A DNA stretch of 64,000 bases. Origin: Taiwanofungus camphoratus (taxonomy: Eukaryota > Basidiomycota > Agaricomycetes > Polyporales > Taiwanofungaceae). A model generated the notes under the pieces. The model searched no databases, was not told where the DNA came from, and worked only from the letters and a program-made list of their open reading frames with translations. The DNA is taken from assembly GCA_003999685.1 (NCBI GenBank), contig CP021220.1, forward strand, positions 3,658,001 to 3,722,000, read 5' to 3'. Positions 50,801 to 58,957 of this stretch are shown one piece after another; the first letter of the stretch is position 1, and each line of letters begins with the position of its first letter. The position numbers were made by a program, and so were the translations under genes.

Positions 50801-51978
50801 CAGAACGGGTCAACCAGGAACTGGAGGCGGCCTGGAGAATCCTATGCGCAAATGACCCCCACACCTGGGTCAAACACATCCCCGAGTTCGAATTCGCACA
50901 CAACCAGGTGCCGCATGCTGGAAGGAAGGAATCGCCATTCAAGCTCACCATGGGGTACGACCCGAAGGCCATCGGATCTCCACGACCCTCCGACAAATAC
51001 CCCACGCTTCAAGACCGCCTGACCCGGATCTCCGAATCCCGCAAAGAGGCTCTTGCAGCGCAAGAGCTAGCCCAGAAGCTGATGGAGGAACGAACCCCTT
51101 TTCCCTGGAAACCTTTCCAGGAAGGCGACAAGGTTTGGCTAGAAGCCACGAACCTCCGGCTAAGGACAATAAGTCGGAAATTTGACCCAAAGCGGCTTGG
51201 ACCCTTCAAGATCACGGAAGTCAAGGGGCCACTGACGTACAAGCTACAGCTCCCGAGAACCTGGAAGATTCACCCGGTGTTCCATGCATCGCTGCTCACC
51301 CCATACAGGGAAACGGCGGAACACGGACCCAACTTTCTGAAACCACCACCTGATCTGGTCGAGGGGGAAGAAGAGTACGAAGTCGAGGCCCTCCGCGGGC
51401 ATCGCGCCCGATGTGGGAAATGGGAGTTTCTCATCAAATGGAAGGGATGGCCGGTCTCTGCCAGCACCTGGCAGAAGGAAAATGATCTACGGCATTCCCC
51501 TGACCTGCTGAGGCGTTATAAGAAGGCAAACCACCTAGGCATCAACCCAGTCGACAACCGTTCAACTGCCCTGCAAGGAGTCATTCCGCAGCACTTCAAA
51601 GCCACCTCCCACCATGTCCCATCGAACCAACGCCGCCCGAGCCCGCCTTGCCGCCTCCATCCTCACCGCAGGGAATGCCCGCACACTGAATCCCTTTCTT
51701 CGGGGACCGCAGAACCTCCCCAACTTCGCCGAGGGGATTGTCGTCCCCCTACCTCGCCAAGCAACATCTGGCCTCGCCGCCGACTTTCTGACCCCCGCCG
51801 ACCGCCTCGGATGGGTGCTGGCCAACGAACGACTACGCCCGGCGGTGGACACCGCCCTCGTTGTCTGGCCCGATCTTGCGGCCCAGGTTGCCATTTTTCG
51901 ACATCAGGCCGAGGTCGTCTTACACCTCGATCAGGTAATAAGGGGGTACAGAGGGGAGAGGGAGAAGGGAGAGCATGA
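47860..51978 (+). CDS. F pol polyprotein (PR-RT-RH-IN-chromodomain)
   Basis: 1372 residues, collinear with and apparently the same as B pol. All catalytic blocks present: LLDSGADANLIH, YMDDILIFSD, IEADASLVATGAVL, integrase HHCC and core, GPF/Y, chromodomain YEVEALRGHR..FLIKWKGWPVSASTW. The tail overlaps the 3' ORF. Confidence 0.95.
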   Translation: MTHESPKLSVRNVITGTRKRNTLYLPGYIVVGEKAVAACPLLDSGADANLIHPDFVRKWGLPTRPLPRTVTSTTIDGSTNKGGPITHRVEGSIRLEGNDIPTNFYVSNIGTLDVVLGNPWLAQVNPRIDWVEGTLEIDQARLTEWQGYYAWIMSQPTTDGIPLCRASIHEDDEELSDIMCAYTQGEGVLGIFQQKGQPLVREDGLLQALKPTQLGLNRLTRLPDSPHMVWDVPELTELVIPKDPPPSVEDLVPEYLWDYKRLFEKEAANRFPESKPWDHAIELRPDFVPRKCAVIPLSPNEQAAMDKFLEENLAKGYLRESNSPMASPAFFVKKKDGTLRPCQDYRYLNKGTIKDAYPLPLIGELIDRLQRATVFTKLDLRNGYNNVRIREGDQWKGAFMVKHRNQDKIVEPTVMFFGMCNSPATFQRMMNDAFQDMLAEGWIAIYMDDILIFSDNMEAHRERTRRVLQRLQEWDLFVKPEKCAFDVVEVDFLGMTISPGQVHMDKDKLAGIADWPIPTRVKDVERFMGLANYYRRFIHNFSHIAHPLNVIKKKRAEWNWTKACQETFDELKRCFQSMPILRMPDPSKPFTIEADASLVATGAVLQQLDEEGRLHPIAFLSKSLKEAERNYQVYDRELLAIVRALEEWRHHLEGSGHPVTVITDHKNLTYFREAQRLNRRQARWQLFLSQFDLQLLNKKGSRLIVADALSRRPDHPGGKHDNEDVILLPTDLFVNATNTAIIEKIRECRTRDRMVIETIDALKRGKVPPFKGTGFAHTKLADWDIQEGLILYKNRVYVPPDDDLRREVIQLCHDTPAMAHPGAQGTMAIARRDWFWHGMSSFIEKYVEGCAKCQESKINTHPTKPPLMAIPTEPNSRPFSHISVDFITDLPESQGFNALMVVVDRELTKGIVLIPCTKNIDAVGTAEALHLNVYRRYGLPDRMISDRGPQFAAAAFREWCKLTGVKAAMSTAYHPQSDGSTERVNQELEAAWRILCANDPHTWVKHIPEFEFAHNQVPHAGRKESPFKLTMGYDPKAIGSPRPSDKYPTLQDRLTRISESRKEALAAQELAQKLMEERTPFPWKPFQEGDKVWLEATNLRLRTISRKFDPKRLGPFKITEVKGPLTYKLQLPRTWKIHPVFHASLLTPYRETAEHGPNFLKPPPDLVEGEEEYEVEALRGHRARCGKWEFLIKWKGWPVSASTWQKENDLRHSPDLLRRYKKANHLGINPVDNRSTALQGVIPQHFKATSHHVPSNQRRPSPPCRLHPHRRECPHTESLSSGTAEPPQLRRGDCRPPTSPSNIWPRRRLSDPRRPPRMGAGQRTTTPGGGHRPRCLARSCGPGCHFSTSGRGRLTPRSGNKGVQRGEGEGRA

Positions 51979-52420
51979 CGAAGTCAAATGGTGGGCCAGC
52001 CCCATCCGGGAAATTGGTATATCGTACTGGCAGGCCTGTAACGCTACGCGCTCCCATCTCAATTTCCTCCTTCGCACCGACGTCGTCTCCGCCCTCGAGC
52101 ATCTCCTACCACCCTCCTCCGTCATCACGCGCCCAGCCCCCTCCACGCAGGACGAATGGACAGTTTGTCTCCACCCCGAGTGCCGCCCCCTGGACCGATG
52201 GGCTGGGGCCTGTGAATTCTGCATGGGCCTCGATCACGTTGCTGCTGATTGCATCCACCGGCCACGACTGGGGGAGCCGGCTGTTGAGCCCTTCGTCCCG
52301 CCTCGCTGTCTGGATTGTTTCGCTGACGATCACGACACCGACCAATGCCCCAAGGCAGGGGCCGCCTGGTCGGAAATCAGTGGGTCGAAGCAGCCTGACG
52401 AGGAAGCTACCAGGTCATGA
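51614..52420 (+). CDS. F 3' ORF with two CCHC-like knuckles
   Basis: Same as B 6001-6807: ATG in CCACCATGTCC, 268 residues, knuckles CEFCMGLDHVAADC and CLDCFADDHDTDQC, ending 41 nt before the 3' LTR. Confidence 0.75.
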   Translation: MSHRTNAARARLAASILTAGNARTLNPFLRGPQNLPNFAEGIVVPLPRQATSGLAADFLTPADRLGWVLANERLRPAVDTALVVWPDLAAQVAIFRHQAEVVLHLDQVIRGYRGEREKGEHDEVKWWASPIREIGISYWQACNATRSHLNFLLRTDVVSALEHLLPPSSVITRPAPSTQDEWTVCLHPECRPLDRWAGACEFCMGLDHVAADCIHRPRLGEPAVEPFVPPRCLDCFADDHDTDQCPKAGAAWSEISGSKQPDEEATRS

Positions 52421-52461
52421 GGGTAGGTGTCGGGGCGACACCTGAGAGGAGACGGGGGTAG

Positions 52462-52964
52462 TGTTACTGTCGGGTAGGACTAGAGACGTGTTCGTTTTTT
52501 TCTTTCCCTCTGTTTGTCACACCATGGACGCGCGGCATCCCTTCCACACCTTACTTACCCAGATTGACTGACGGGCCGACCGTCCCCGCTTACGCCATGG
52601 TAGTTATGTACTTTCGGGCCGCTGACTCCTCTCACCTTATGCGGTCTCTGGGGGGCTGCTAGTATACCTGGGGGTTGGCGGTGGCAGTATAAGAAGGGGG
52701 TCCCACTGTTGGAGGTTCCCTTAGTCGTATTCTCTTCGTTCATCCTTCCTAAGGTGTACTACGCATTAGTACCAATACACGCTAGTCTTTCTCACATCTC
52801 TTTGCACCGCAAGAAGCCCGTGAAAGACTATCGCGACTACATAGGGCTTGTAGTTGAAGACTACCGAGGATTGTGACTCGTCGTCACCGTCGTTCCTCTT
52901 CGACCCTTCGCTGCACACCGCTCCAAGCTTCTGCAGCATTATCAAGGTGAACCCCCCGGTAACA
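52462..52964 (+). repeat. 3' LTR of F (503 bp)
   Basis: Preceded by GAGAGGAGACGGGGGTAG. By eye identical to the 5' LTR. Confidence 0.95.
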
Positions 52965-53210
52965 TTACTGAGCCTAAATGAGCGCATTTTATCCCCCTAA
53001 GTCTTCTAATTCATCTCTGTGTTGTTTGGTTACTTCACGCACTTAGGAACCTTTTCACAAGGACGACGTTTGCGTCCGCTATATTCAGACTATTGTACAC
53101 ATATTGGAAAATGTCCCTAGCAAAGGGACGCGCAACGAGAGAGAATACAGCACGTTGGTGCGACAGATACGGAACGGGCGAGACGACGAACTACGAACCC
53201 CCCCCACCTT

Positions 53211-54588
53211 CTAAACCTCGGCCTCGGCATCTTCCTCATCCTGCTCGGACTCACCGGAGGGACCAGGATCAGTAGAGGAGGCGGCGACGTGACGGTGAGG
53301 AAGGGGGAGAGAGCTCAAGTCGAGCGGCGCAGGCGTACGACCGGTTAGGGCGGTTTCGGCACGATAGAGCCCCGAGATGTAGTCTTCGAGACGCATCGCG
53401 CGACTCTCGGCCATCGCGCGGTCATACCAGAGGCCTTCGACAACGGCTTGATGCGCAGGGGTAAGGCCGTCCAAGTATTCGGCGCCGTTAAGGGCCAGCG
53501 AGGCCTCGAGCGACATCGTAGGCGCAGGGGTCGACTTCGCCTTCTTGGACTCGCGGGCGCGAGGCGGGGACACCTGAGGAGGTTGGCCCGCAGCTAGGGG
53601 ACGTCCTAACATCAGCAATGGCGCGATAACAAGGGCACGAGAAGCCCTACCGCGCTTCGAAACGCGCACTCCGCGCTCCTTACCGTCTACAGAGAATCCA
53701 CCCCAATAACACCCCTGCGACTCTCGAAGGCACTTACCGCACTTCACGGCACCCACGGGGAGTTCGCACTCAAAGTCGGTGGTGTAGGTGCTGCAGCGAT
53801 CGCACTGGAAAGCAATAATAAGTCGCGAACAGCCACGAAAAAGAAGTGTACTCACCTTCGCATGAGTTCGCCTATGCTCCGCCGCCTTCGCCATGTTAGC
53901 CAGGGCTTTGGGCGTCGGAGGAGCCTTCGCCTTCGCAGCATCCTTCCCCTGAGTAGGAGGGACCCCTACGAAGACACCCGAACTCGTGGACGAGGCGAGT
54001 TCGCCGACTTGGCCGCTAGAAACGGAGGCCATGATGGAGCTGGCCTGGGAAGCCGCGCGAGTAGAAGCTGCTGCCTTGGCCCGAGCTGAGGGACGACGAG
54101 TGCGCGATGAGGTACGACTAGGGGCCGGCGAAGGAGCAGAAGACGAAGCCACAAGTTGGGCAGCACGTTCAAGCGCAGCGCGCTCGACCGCCTCCACACG
54201 AAGTCATTCGGTCGCGCGGGCGAGTTCGCGCTGTGCGTCTCGCTCTTGAAGCATAGCGGCAAACTGAGGAAAGCCGGTGCGGGCCCACGAGATCCACGAC
54301 GAGTCCGCGAGAGGGAGAATCGCTGTCAAACCTTCGACGATGGCGGCCTCTAAGGTAGGATCAGCAGGAGCGTTCGAAGCCTGGGACAGGACCCGCCAGT
54401 TACCCTATAACGCAGTGAAGACCATGTAGCGAGCGATCGAGGAGGATACGTACCACACGACGTCCTAAGTTCCTCGCCCACCGCAAGTAATCTTCGACCT
54501 CCGCTACACCCTCCGGACGAGAATCGAGGAGCGCCAGGACATCGCTGTGAGCTAGGCCAACACCATCAGAGTCCATATCGTCGAACAT
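53211..54588 (-). CDS. Antisense spliced ORF in the 3' region of C
   Basis: Runs opposite to C between the end of pol and the 3' LTR. It starts at MFDDMDSDGVGLAHSDVLAL. Likely introns: a 49-nt one (GTACGT..TTATAG, in about 54404-54458) and a 54-nt one (GTGAGT..TTCCAG, about 53799-53852); a third near 53620-53690 is possible. The protein has an Ala/Glu-rich coiled-coil-like middle, a Ser/Thr/Pro stretch, then paired CxxC motifs (CDRC and CGKC, 22 residues apart) as in a small zinc-binding domain, and an acidic C-terminus. As a fossil it has about one break. Unrelated to gag or pol. Function unknown; it may be a captured gene or a regulator carried by the element. Confidence 0.6.
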
Positions 54589-54723
54589 GATGGGGAAGGG
54601 AAAGGCAAAAGGGGAGAAAGGAGAAAAAGATAAGAGGCACCCACGATTAGCTTCTATCAGGATATTGCCCGCTTCGCAGATCGGACGCGATAGGCTACAA
54701 GTTCCCACGGTCGCGCACACTGA

Positions 54724-54756
54724 CTGAGGACAGTCAGGATTTCAATAGGGAGGAGG
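54724..54756 (+). promoter_or_regulatory. 3' polypurine tract of C
   Basis: TTCAATAGGGAGGAGG lies directly before TGATGAGTCC, which I take as the start of the 3' LTR. A 30/33 match lies inside pol at 36404-36436. Confidence 0.8.
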
Positions 54757-56522
54757 TGATGAGTCCTGTAGCCTCCTGGGCCCCGAATCGCGATTTTAGG
54801 AGCTTTCTAATCCCCCAACCGACCACTCTAAGACTCTCCTACAGCCTACGACAGGAGGGATAGGTTCCTATAATATTCCTAACGCCCCCTCTCCTTCCTA
54901 AACCCTCCTAACACCCTACGAAGTCTTGCGAAGTCACACGAGGTGCTACGAGATTTCGAATGCTAGACGCGAAGTCCCTAACTCCTGCTAAGTCCACTAT
55001 CGGACACTGCCGGCCCTCCCATACTGTTCCATTGGATCTAGGTCCTATCTACAACGTCACTCATCCCGGGCTTAGCTAAGAAGTCTTAGCTAAGTCTCTC
55101 CTAGCTCTTGTGATTGCAGCTACCTCCGATAGGCTCCGAAACGGTCCGAAGTTCCGGAAATTGGACTTAGGAAGCCTTGTGCACCCCCATGGGTCTCGAT
55201 CCTATGCCATAAGGTCATCCTAGGGCGTACCCATATGACCCTCCACCCAGTTAGGACACCTCCTGCCCCGATTAGGCCAAGTCCCGCTGCTAAGAACTTT
55301 GTGCGCTCTTAGCCCACTAAGATAGGTGATCACGGCGCATGGCTGCTCTCGGATAGTCATCCCGCCCTCGTGAATGAAGTTGGTCACCTTTCTACCGTTC
55401 GTAGTTCCCCTGTTTCAGTTCCTAATTAGTTCCTATCCCCCTCGTGTTCACTTCGGAGTCCATGCGTTTTAGTACACATTTCGGACTCGTAAGGATCACT
55501 TCGCGCAAGATTAGTTCACCTCACGCTCCCCTATTTAGTCAGAGGTAGTTTACTATGTACGAGGGAGACCCCTCAGTGCACGCTTCTCTCTTTGGAATAC
55601 CAGTTCCCCTGTAGCTCCGATCTCAGGAAAGCGCCGCGAGTACAACCTTAGGAACGGTCCTAAGGTCCCTAAGTCTCCACCCCAGCTTCGTTTCAGTATC
55701 TTTGAACTACGTCTACGCTCGCGATATATCTACGAACCACGTCTACGCTTCCCGAACTACGCACTACGATCTACGAAAGTCACCGTGACTTCACACCCCT
55801 CAGCACCTCTTATAGCACCTATCCGGTGGGCCTCCGCCTTAGTTATACCCTTAGGCTCACGTTGCGTCATCCCTACGTCCTACGAATAACCCTACGACTC
55901 CCCCATAGCCTTCATTACAGGCTATAGTACATCTCTCTACGCCCTCGAACTCTCCGACTCACACCTCGACGTCATCAGACACTTCAGAGCTTCCAGCAAC
56001 CTCGTTCCCTCATTCCTATTCCAAGTATTAGCTCTCCGAACCATCCGACCTCTCCTACAAGTCTCCCACGCTAGCCAAACCTCGCCCACCTCGCTCTAAC
56101 AGACCTCTAAACCTTACGCCCTTTAGCTAACTCTAGCTAAAAGGACTTCGCAGCAGTCTCGTACCCTCTGCCGCTTAGTAGAAATTATAGTCCATTGGCT
56201 TATTGCCCCCTAACTCTATACAGCCTACGAAGTCAGCTCGCGCGATTTAGCTAAAACTTCGAAGGACTTCGCAGAATCTCGAAGGACTTCGCGTACTTCG
56301 GAGGGCCTCGCAAGGCCTTAGGGATAGTATAGCACTTAGGAACAAGATCCTGTTGTGCAGGACCCTTGACCCCTTACTCCCCTACTTACAAAAACAAGAC
56401 ATACAGGTTTCCCGGTATCATACAGGTTGTAGCTCCTACCCTCACACCCTCACAGTTATCACACTACCCCCAGCCACGTTGCGGAGCACTCCCTAGGTAC
56501 CAGGGTCCCCTAGGTCGTATCA
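54757..56522 (+). repeat. 3' LTR of C (1766 bp)
   Basis: TGATGAG..GTATCA. The last 704 bp match the 5' LTR remnant (22180-22864) plus a 19-bp insert at about 56408-56426. The start is set by the purine tract and the TG, since the 5' copy of this end is off the window. No ORF of note; many CTTCG/CGAAG words. Confidence 0.85.
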
Positions 56523-57361
56523 ACGGTTGACGGTATGGTCTCTGTCTGGGGTGGTCTCGTTGGTGTGCTTATCTCTGTTACTCTTGCCTCATCCCTATCC
56601 TCTCCTCTTTTCCTGCTTGTTGAGTCCCCTTGGTTGGTTGCCCTCGTTGAGTATGCCAGTTGCGATTCTATCTGGTCCATTCGTGTTGTGAGCTTCGCAA
56701 GCGATGTTGCTATCTGTGCAAGGTGATCCGTTCCTTGGTCTTTAGCGTTCTTTGTTGTTTTGTTCTCTCCATGGGTTTGTCCATTTTGGATTCCAGTCTG
56801 GTTGCGTTTGTCGGTGCCTAGTGTGAGTCTCTGAGTGATGATCTTTGCGCCCTCTAGGATAGTTGTGGTGAACTCAGCGTGATTTGACATTTGGCTCAGT
56901 ATCTCTGTTACCCCCTTCATCGCCTCTTCTAGATCTCTCATCATATCCTTTCTTGTTTTCTTCTTATCGTTATCTGTTATCGTCTCCATCTCGTGATCTA
57001 TTTCACTATTAGTATTGAATATATCTGTGTTGAACTCAGCGTCAGGTGGGTCGTCATATGATACTACACTTCTATTGTCTCTTTCGAGGTTTGATGGCGT
57101 GGACTTGTTCACCTCCTCTCGTGTTAGCATTATTCCTTCCATGGTTCCTTCCTGTCTATGTTTTGTGGGTGTTTTCGTTAGTCGCTCTCTCAGTCTTTTG
57201 GTTATTGTCTGTTTTTTCGGGGTGCTCGGTGTGGTCACTGTGTTATCAGCTTCCTTTCTCGCTCTCCCTTTTTCTATTACACTATTTACACTCTCGTTCC
57301 CCTTTTTGGGGTACGGGTTAGGTCTGTGACCTTGTTGGCCAATGGCCTCGTCTTTTGGCAT
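56523..57361 (-). mobile_element. LINE-like ORF1, cut at its 3' end by element C
   Basis: An open reading frame from ATG at 57361 (MPKDEAIGQQGHRPNPYPKK) that runs straight into the C LTR, 279 residues visible. It is hydrophilic, Lys/Thr/Asn-rich, with a C-terminal coiled-coil-like segment (HLAQIATSLAKLTTRMDQIE). This composition fits ORF1 of a fungal non-LTR element (Tad1-like), but no zinc knuckle or RT is visible because the rest would lie left of the whole stack. It could instead be a host gene of unknown function. Confidence 0.45.
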
Positions 57362-57879
57362 GTTTCTATGTGTGCAGCACCTTTTTTTTTCTGCTTTTTT
57401 CCGAGCGTGGGAAAATGACAGCTGTTGGTGGTAGCTACCAGAGAAGCGGTCCTCGCGCTTACCAAGACGATAGGACGCAGAGCAGACACGTACACGAAAA
57501 AGACCTGTTCCGACAGGCAATCCACGACGCGACCGATCTCAGATCGACACACGGTCACGTGCTCGCAAGTTCCACCGTGGATAGCAAGGGCAAATCTTAC
57601 GCGGTGAAGGGGCTATAAAGCCCATTAACACGCCTTCAGATCGTTTAATTGTCGTCTAAAAAGGATGCCTCCCACAGCACTCTGTCTTATTCCAGGTAAA
57701 ACTGCACGACCACGGCAGTATATCATGTTACATTGGGATTGTTGTTTCGACAAATCTAGGCACACTACACAACGACGCAGTGGGTCAATGGTTCACAGCG
57801 CATCACATAGAAGTTGGGAGACACTCCAAGTAGATCCGAGAATAAGACCTAAAAGGAACGCGTCAAAAGTGGATAAAAA
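57362..57879. other. Gap between the LINE-like ORF1 and MGST3
   Basis: The first part is probably the 5' leader of the ORF1 transcript; it has a T-rich patch at 57380-57405. GGGGCTATAAAGCCC at 57608-57622 is a short perfect inverted repeat with a TATA-like core. A plus-strand open frame at 57665-58021 overlaps MGST3 exons and is not convincing. No RNA gene recognised. Confidence 0.5.
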
Positions 57880-58571
57880 TTATGTTGGATATGACGCACC
57901 AACCCATCCCAGCTGCATAACCACCACACCTCCCATGAAGTTGCGCTGCGAGATCGTTTCAGCATCCCCTTCCGTTACACCTATAAGCACACCCACCTTG
58001 TCCGGATCTCCTGTGGTGTAGCCGATAGTATAGAAAAAACGCGCAGTGGTCCAGGCACCGCAAAGGGAGGCGGCGAGAACCGGGTGCCTCAGCGACGTGA
58101 TTAGTGTGCTGAACAATATTCAAAAAATATCTACAAGAGCATAATGATTGGAGCGTGCCTTGTAATAATCACAGGAAGATATTCGAGAGTGCTTTGATGC
58201 GCACCTACGGGCCACAGCGAACGTCAGCACCCACTTTTATACCAGCGAGGCTCAAAAATCACGCTGAGCGCAGTTGAAGATGTTAGCTTCTCTGGAGGCC
58301 TCAGCCTCAGCTTTCTCAGCATACACTTGGTATTGCAATCAGTGGAAATTGTTAGAACACGTCGACATGCGTACTCACGTTGAGGGAATTTAATATCAGC
58401 AGCTCTGCGCTTACGGCCAACATTGACGGTCTGGTAAGCCGTCAACCAGAAGGACGACACAATAGCTGCCGCAGGGTAGATAAACCTAAAGCACGGAGAA
58501 GCGTTCATTCAGGACGGCGTATGGGCCTGGGCGTAAACCTACTGTTTGGGAAGGTTGACTCCGGTGGACAT
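57880..58571 (-). CDS. MGST3: Microsomal glutathione S-transferase 3-like (MAPEG) protein
   Basis: Six exons (58543-58571, 58379-58485, 58263-58325, 58159-58204, 57997-58108, 57880-57945) give a clean 140-residue frame. It begins MSTGVNLPKQFIYPAAAIVS. MAPEG signatures: FWLTAYQTVNVGRKRRAADI, YAEKAEAEASREANIFNCAQ, RAHQSTLEYLP, LRHPVLAAS and FFYTIGYTTGDPDKRNFMGG. The hydrophobic segments fit the usual four-helix membrane protein of the ER or mitochondrial outer membrane. MAPEG proteins conjugate glutathione to lipid hydroperoxides and other electrophiles. The fourth intron uses a GC donor (ACAAG|GCACGC, 50 nt, ends TTCAG); only this choice keeps frame. Head-to-head with RRB1. Confidence 0.88.
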
Positions 58572-58957
58572 CGCAGAAATGTAAGAAAAGGAAGATATTC
58601 GCGGGGATTGTAGAGGAGCCTAGCTAATGAGGAAGGGTCATTTTATATACAGCAACAACCTTAAAAATAAATCGGAGATCAGACTACGAGACAGCTGTGG
58701 TATTCGTCGTAGTCAAGGTATGAACAGAGGGGATGCCGGGTTACTACGCAGTCGACAGCACTTGCCCTTACGATTAGGACAATTTAGGACGAAAACGCAC
58801 ACCGGGAGTCTTCAGAAGTAACTTGGTACTGCACGGCGACGTTGATCTGAGATCGACGACCTTTATCACGTGCAGTATTATTGGGCGCCAAAATTTTCGG
58901 CATCGTATAGTACCCTGCACGCATTTCAGCCAACATATTCAATCGGGCCTGTATAAC
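58572..58957. promoter_or_regulatory. Divergent promoter region MGST3 / RRB1
   Basis: 386 bp between two opposite start codons. TATATACA at 58645-58652 lies about 75 nt before the MGST3 ATG. No other element could be assigned with confidence. Confidence 0.5.

Larger units (their letters stand above)
45242..52964 (+). mobile_element. Element F: complete B-family Ty3/gypsy chromovirus in C
   Basis: 7723 bp with two 503-bp LTRs (45242-45744 and 52462-52964) that look identical, and target duplication TTACT (45237-45241 and 52965-52969). Order: LTR, self-priming site, gag stretches, pol, 3' ORF, purine tract, LTR. It looks whole or nearly so; the gag region has two open stretches in different frames, so at most about one break. 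It is the full-length reference for the truncated B. Confidence 0.96.
22180..56522 (+). mobile_element. Element C: Ty3/gypsy-type element swollen to 34 kb by nested insertions
   Basis: Plus-strand order: 5' LTR (start displaced by E), primer site, gag, protease, RT, RNase H, integrase, an antisense spliced ORF, purine tract, 3' LTR (1766 bp). Six direct insertions: E, two A solo LTRs, D2, D3 and F. Without them C is about 11 kb. No chromodomain was seen after the integrase. Besides the insertions it is broken, with about two small breaks. The 685 bp shared by the two LTRs look identical apart from a 19-bp insert, so C itself is young. It interrupts a LINE-like ORF1. Confidence 0.9.

Noticed and set aside
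57665-58021. 118-residue plus-strand ORF next to MGST3
   Set aside because: Its second half is antisense to two MGST3 exons and the first half has no recognisable features.
58116-58204. Apparent frameshift in MGST3
   Set aside because: With the GC donor at 58158 the frame and the spacing of family motifs are restored, so no damage needs to be assumed.
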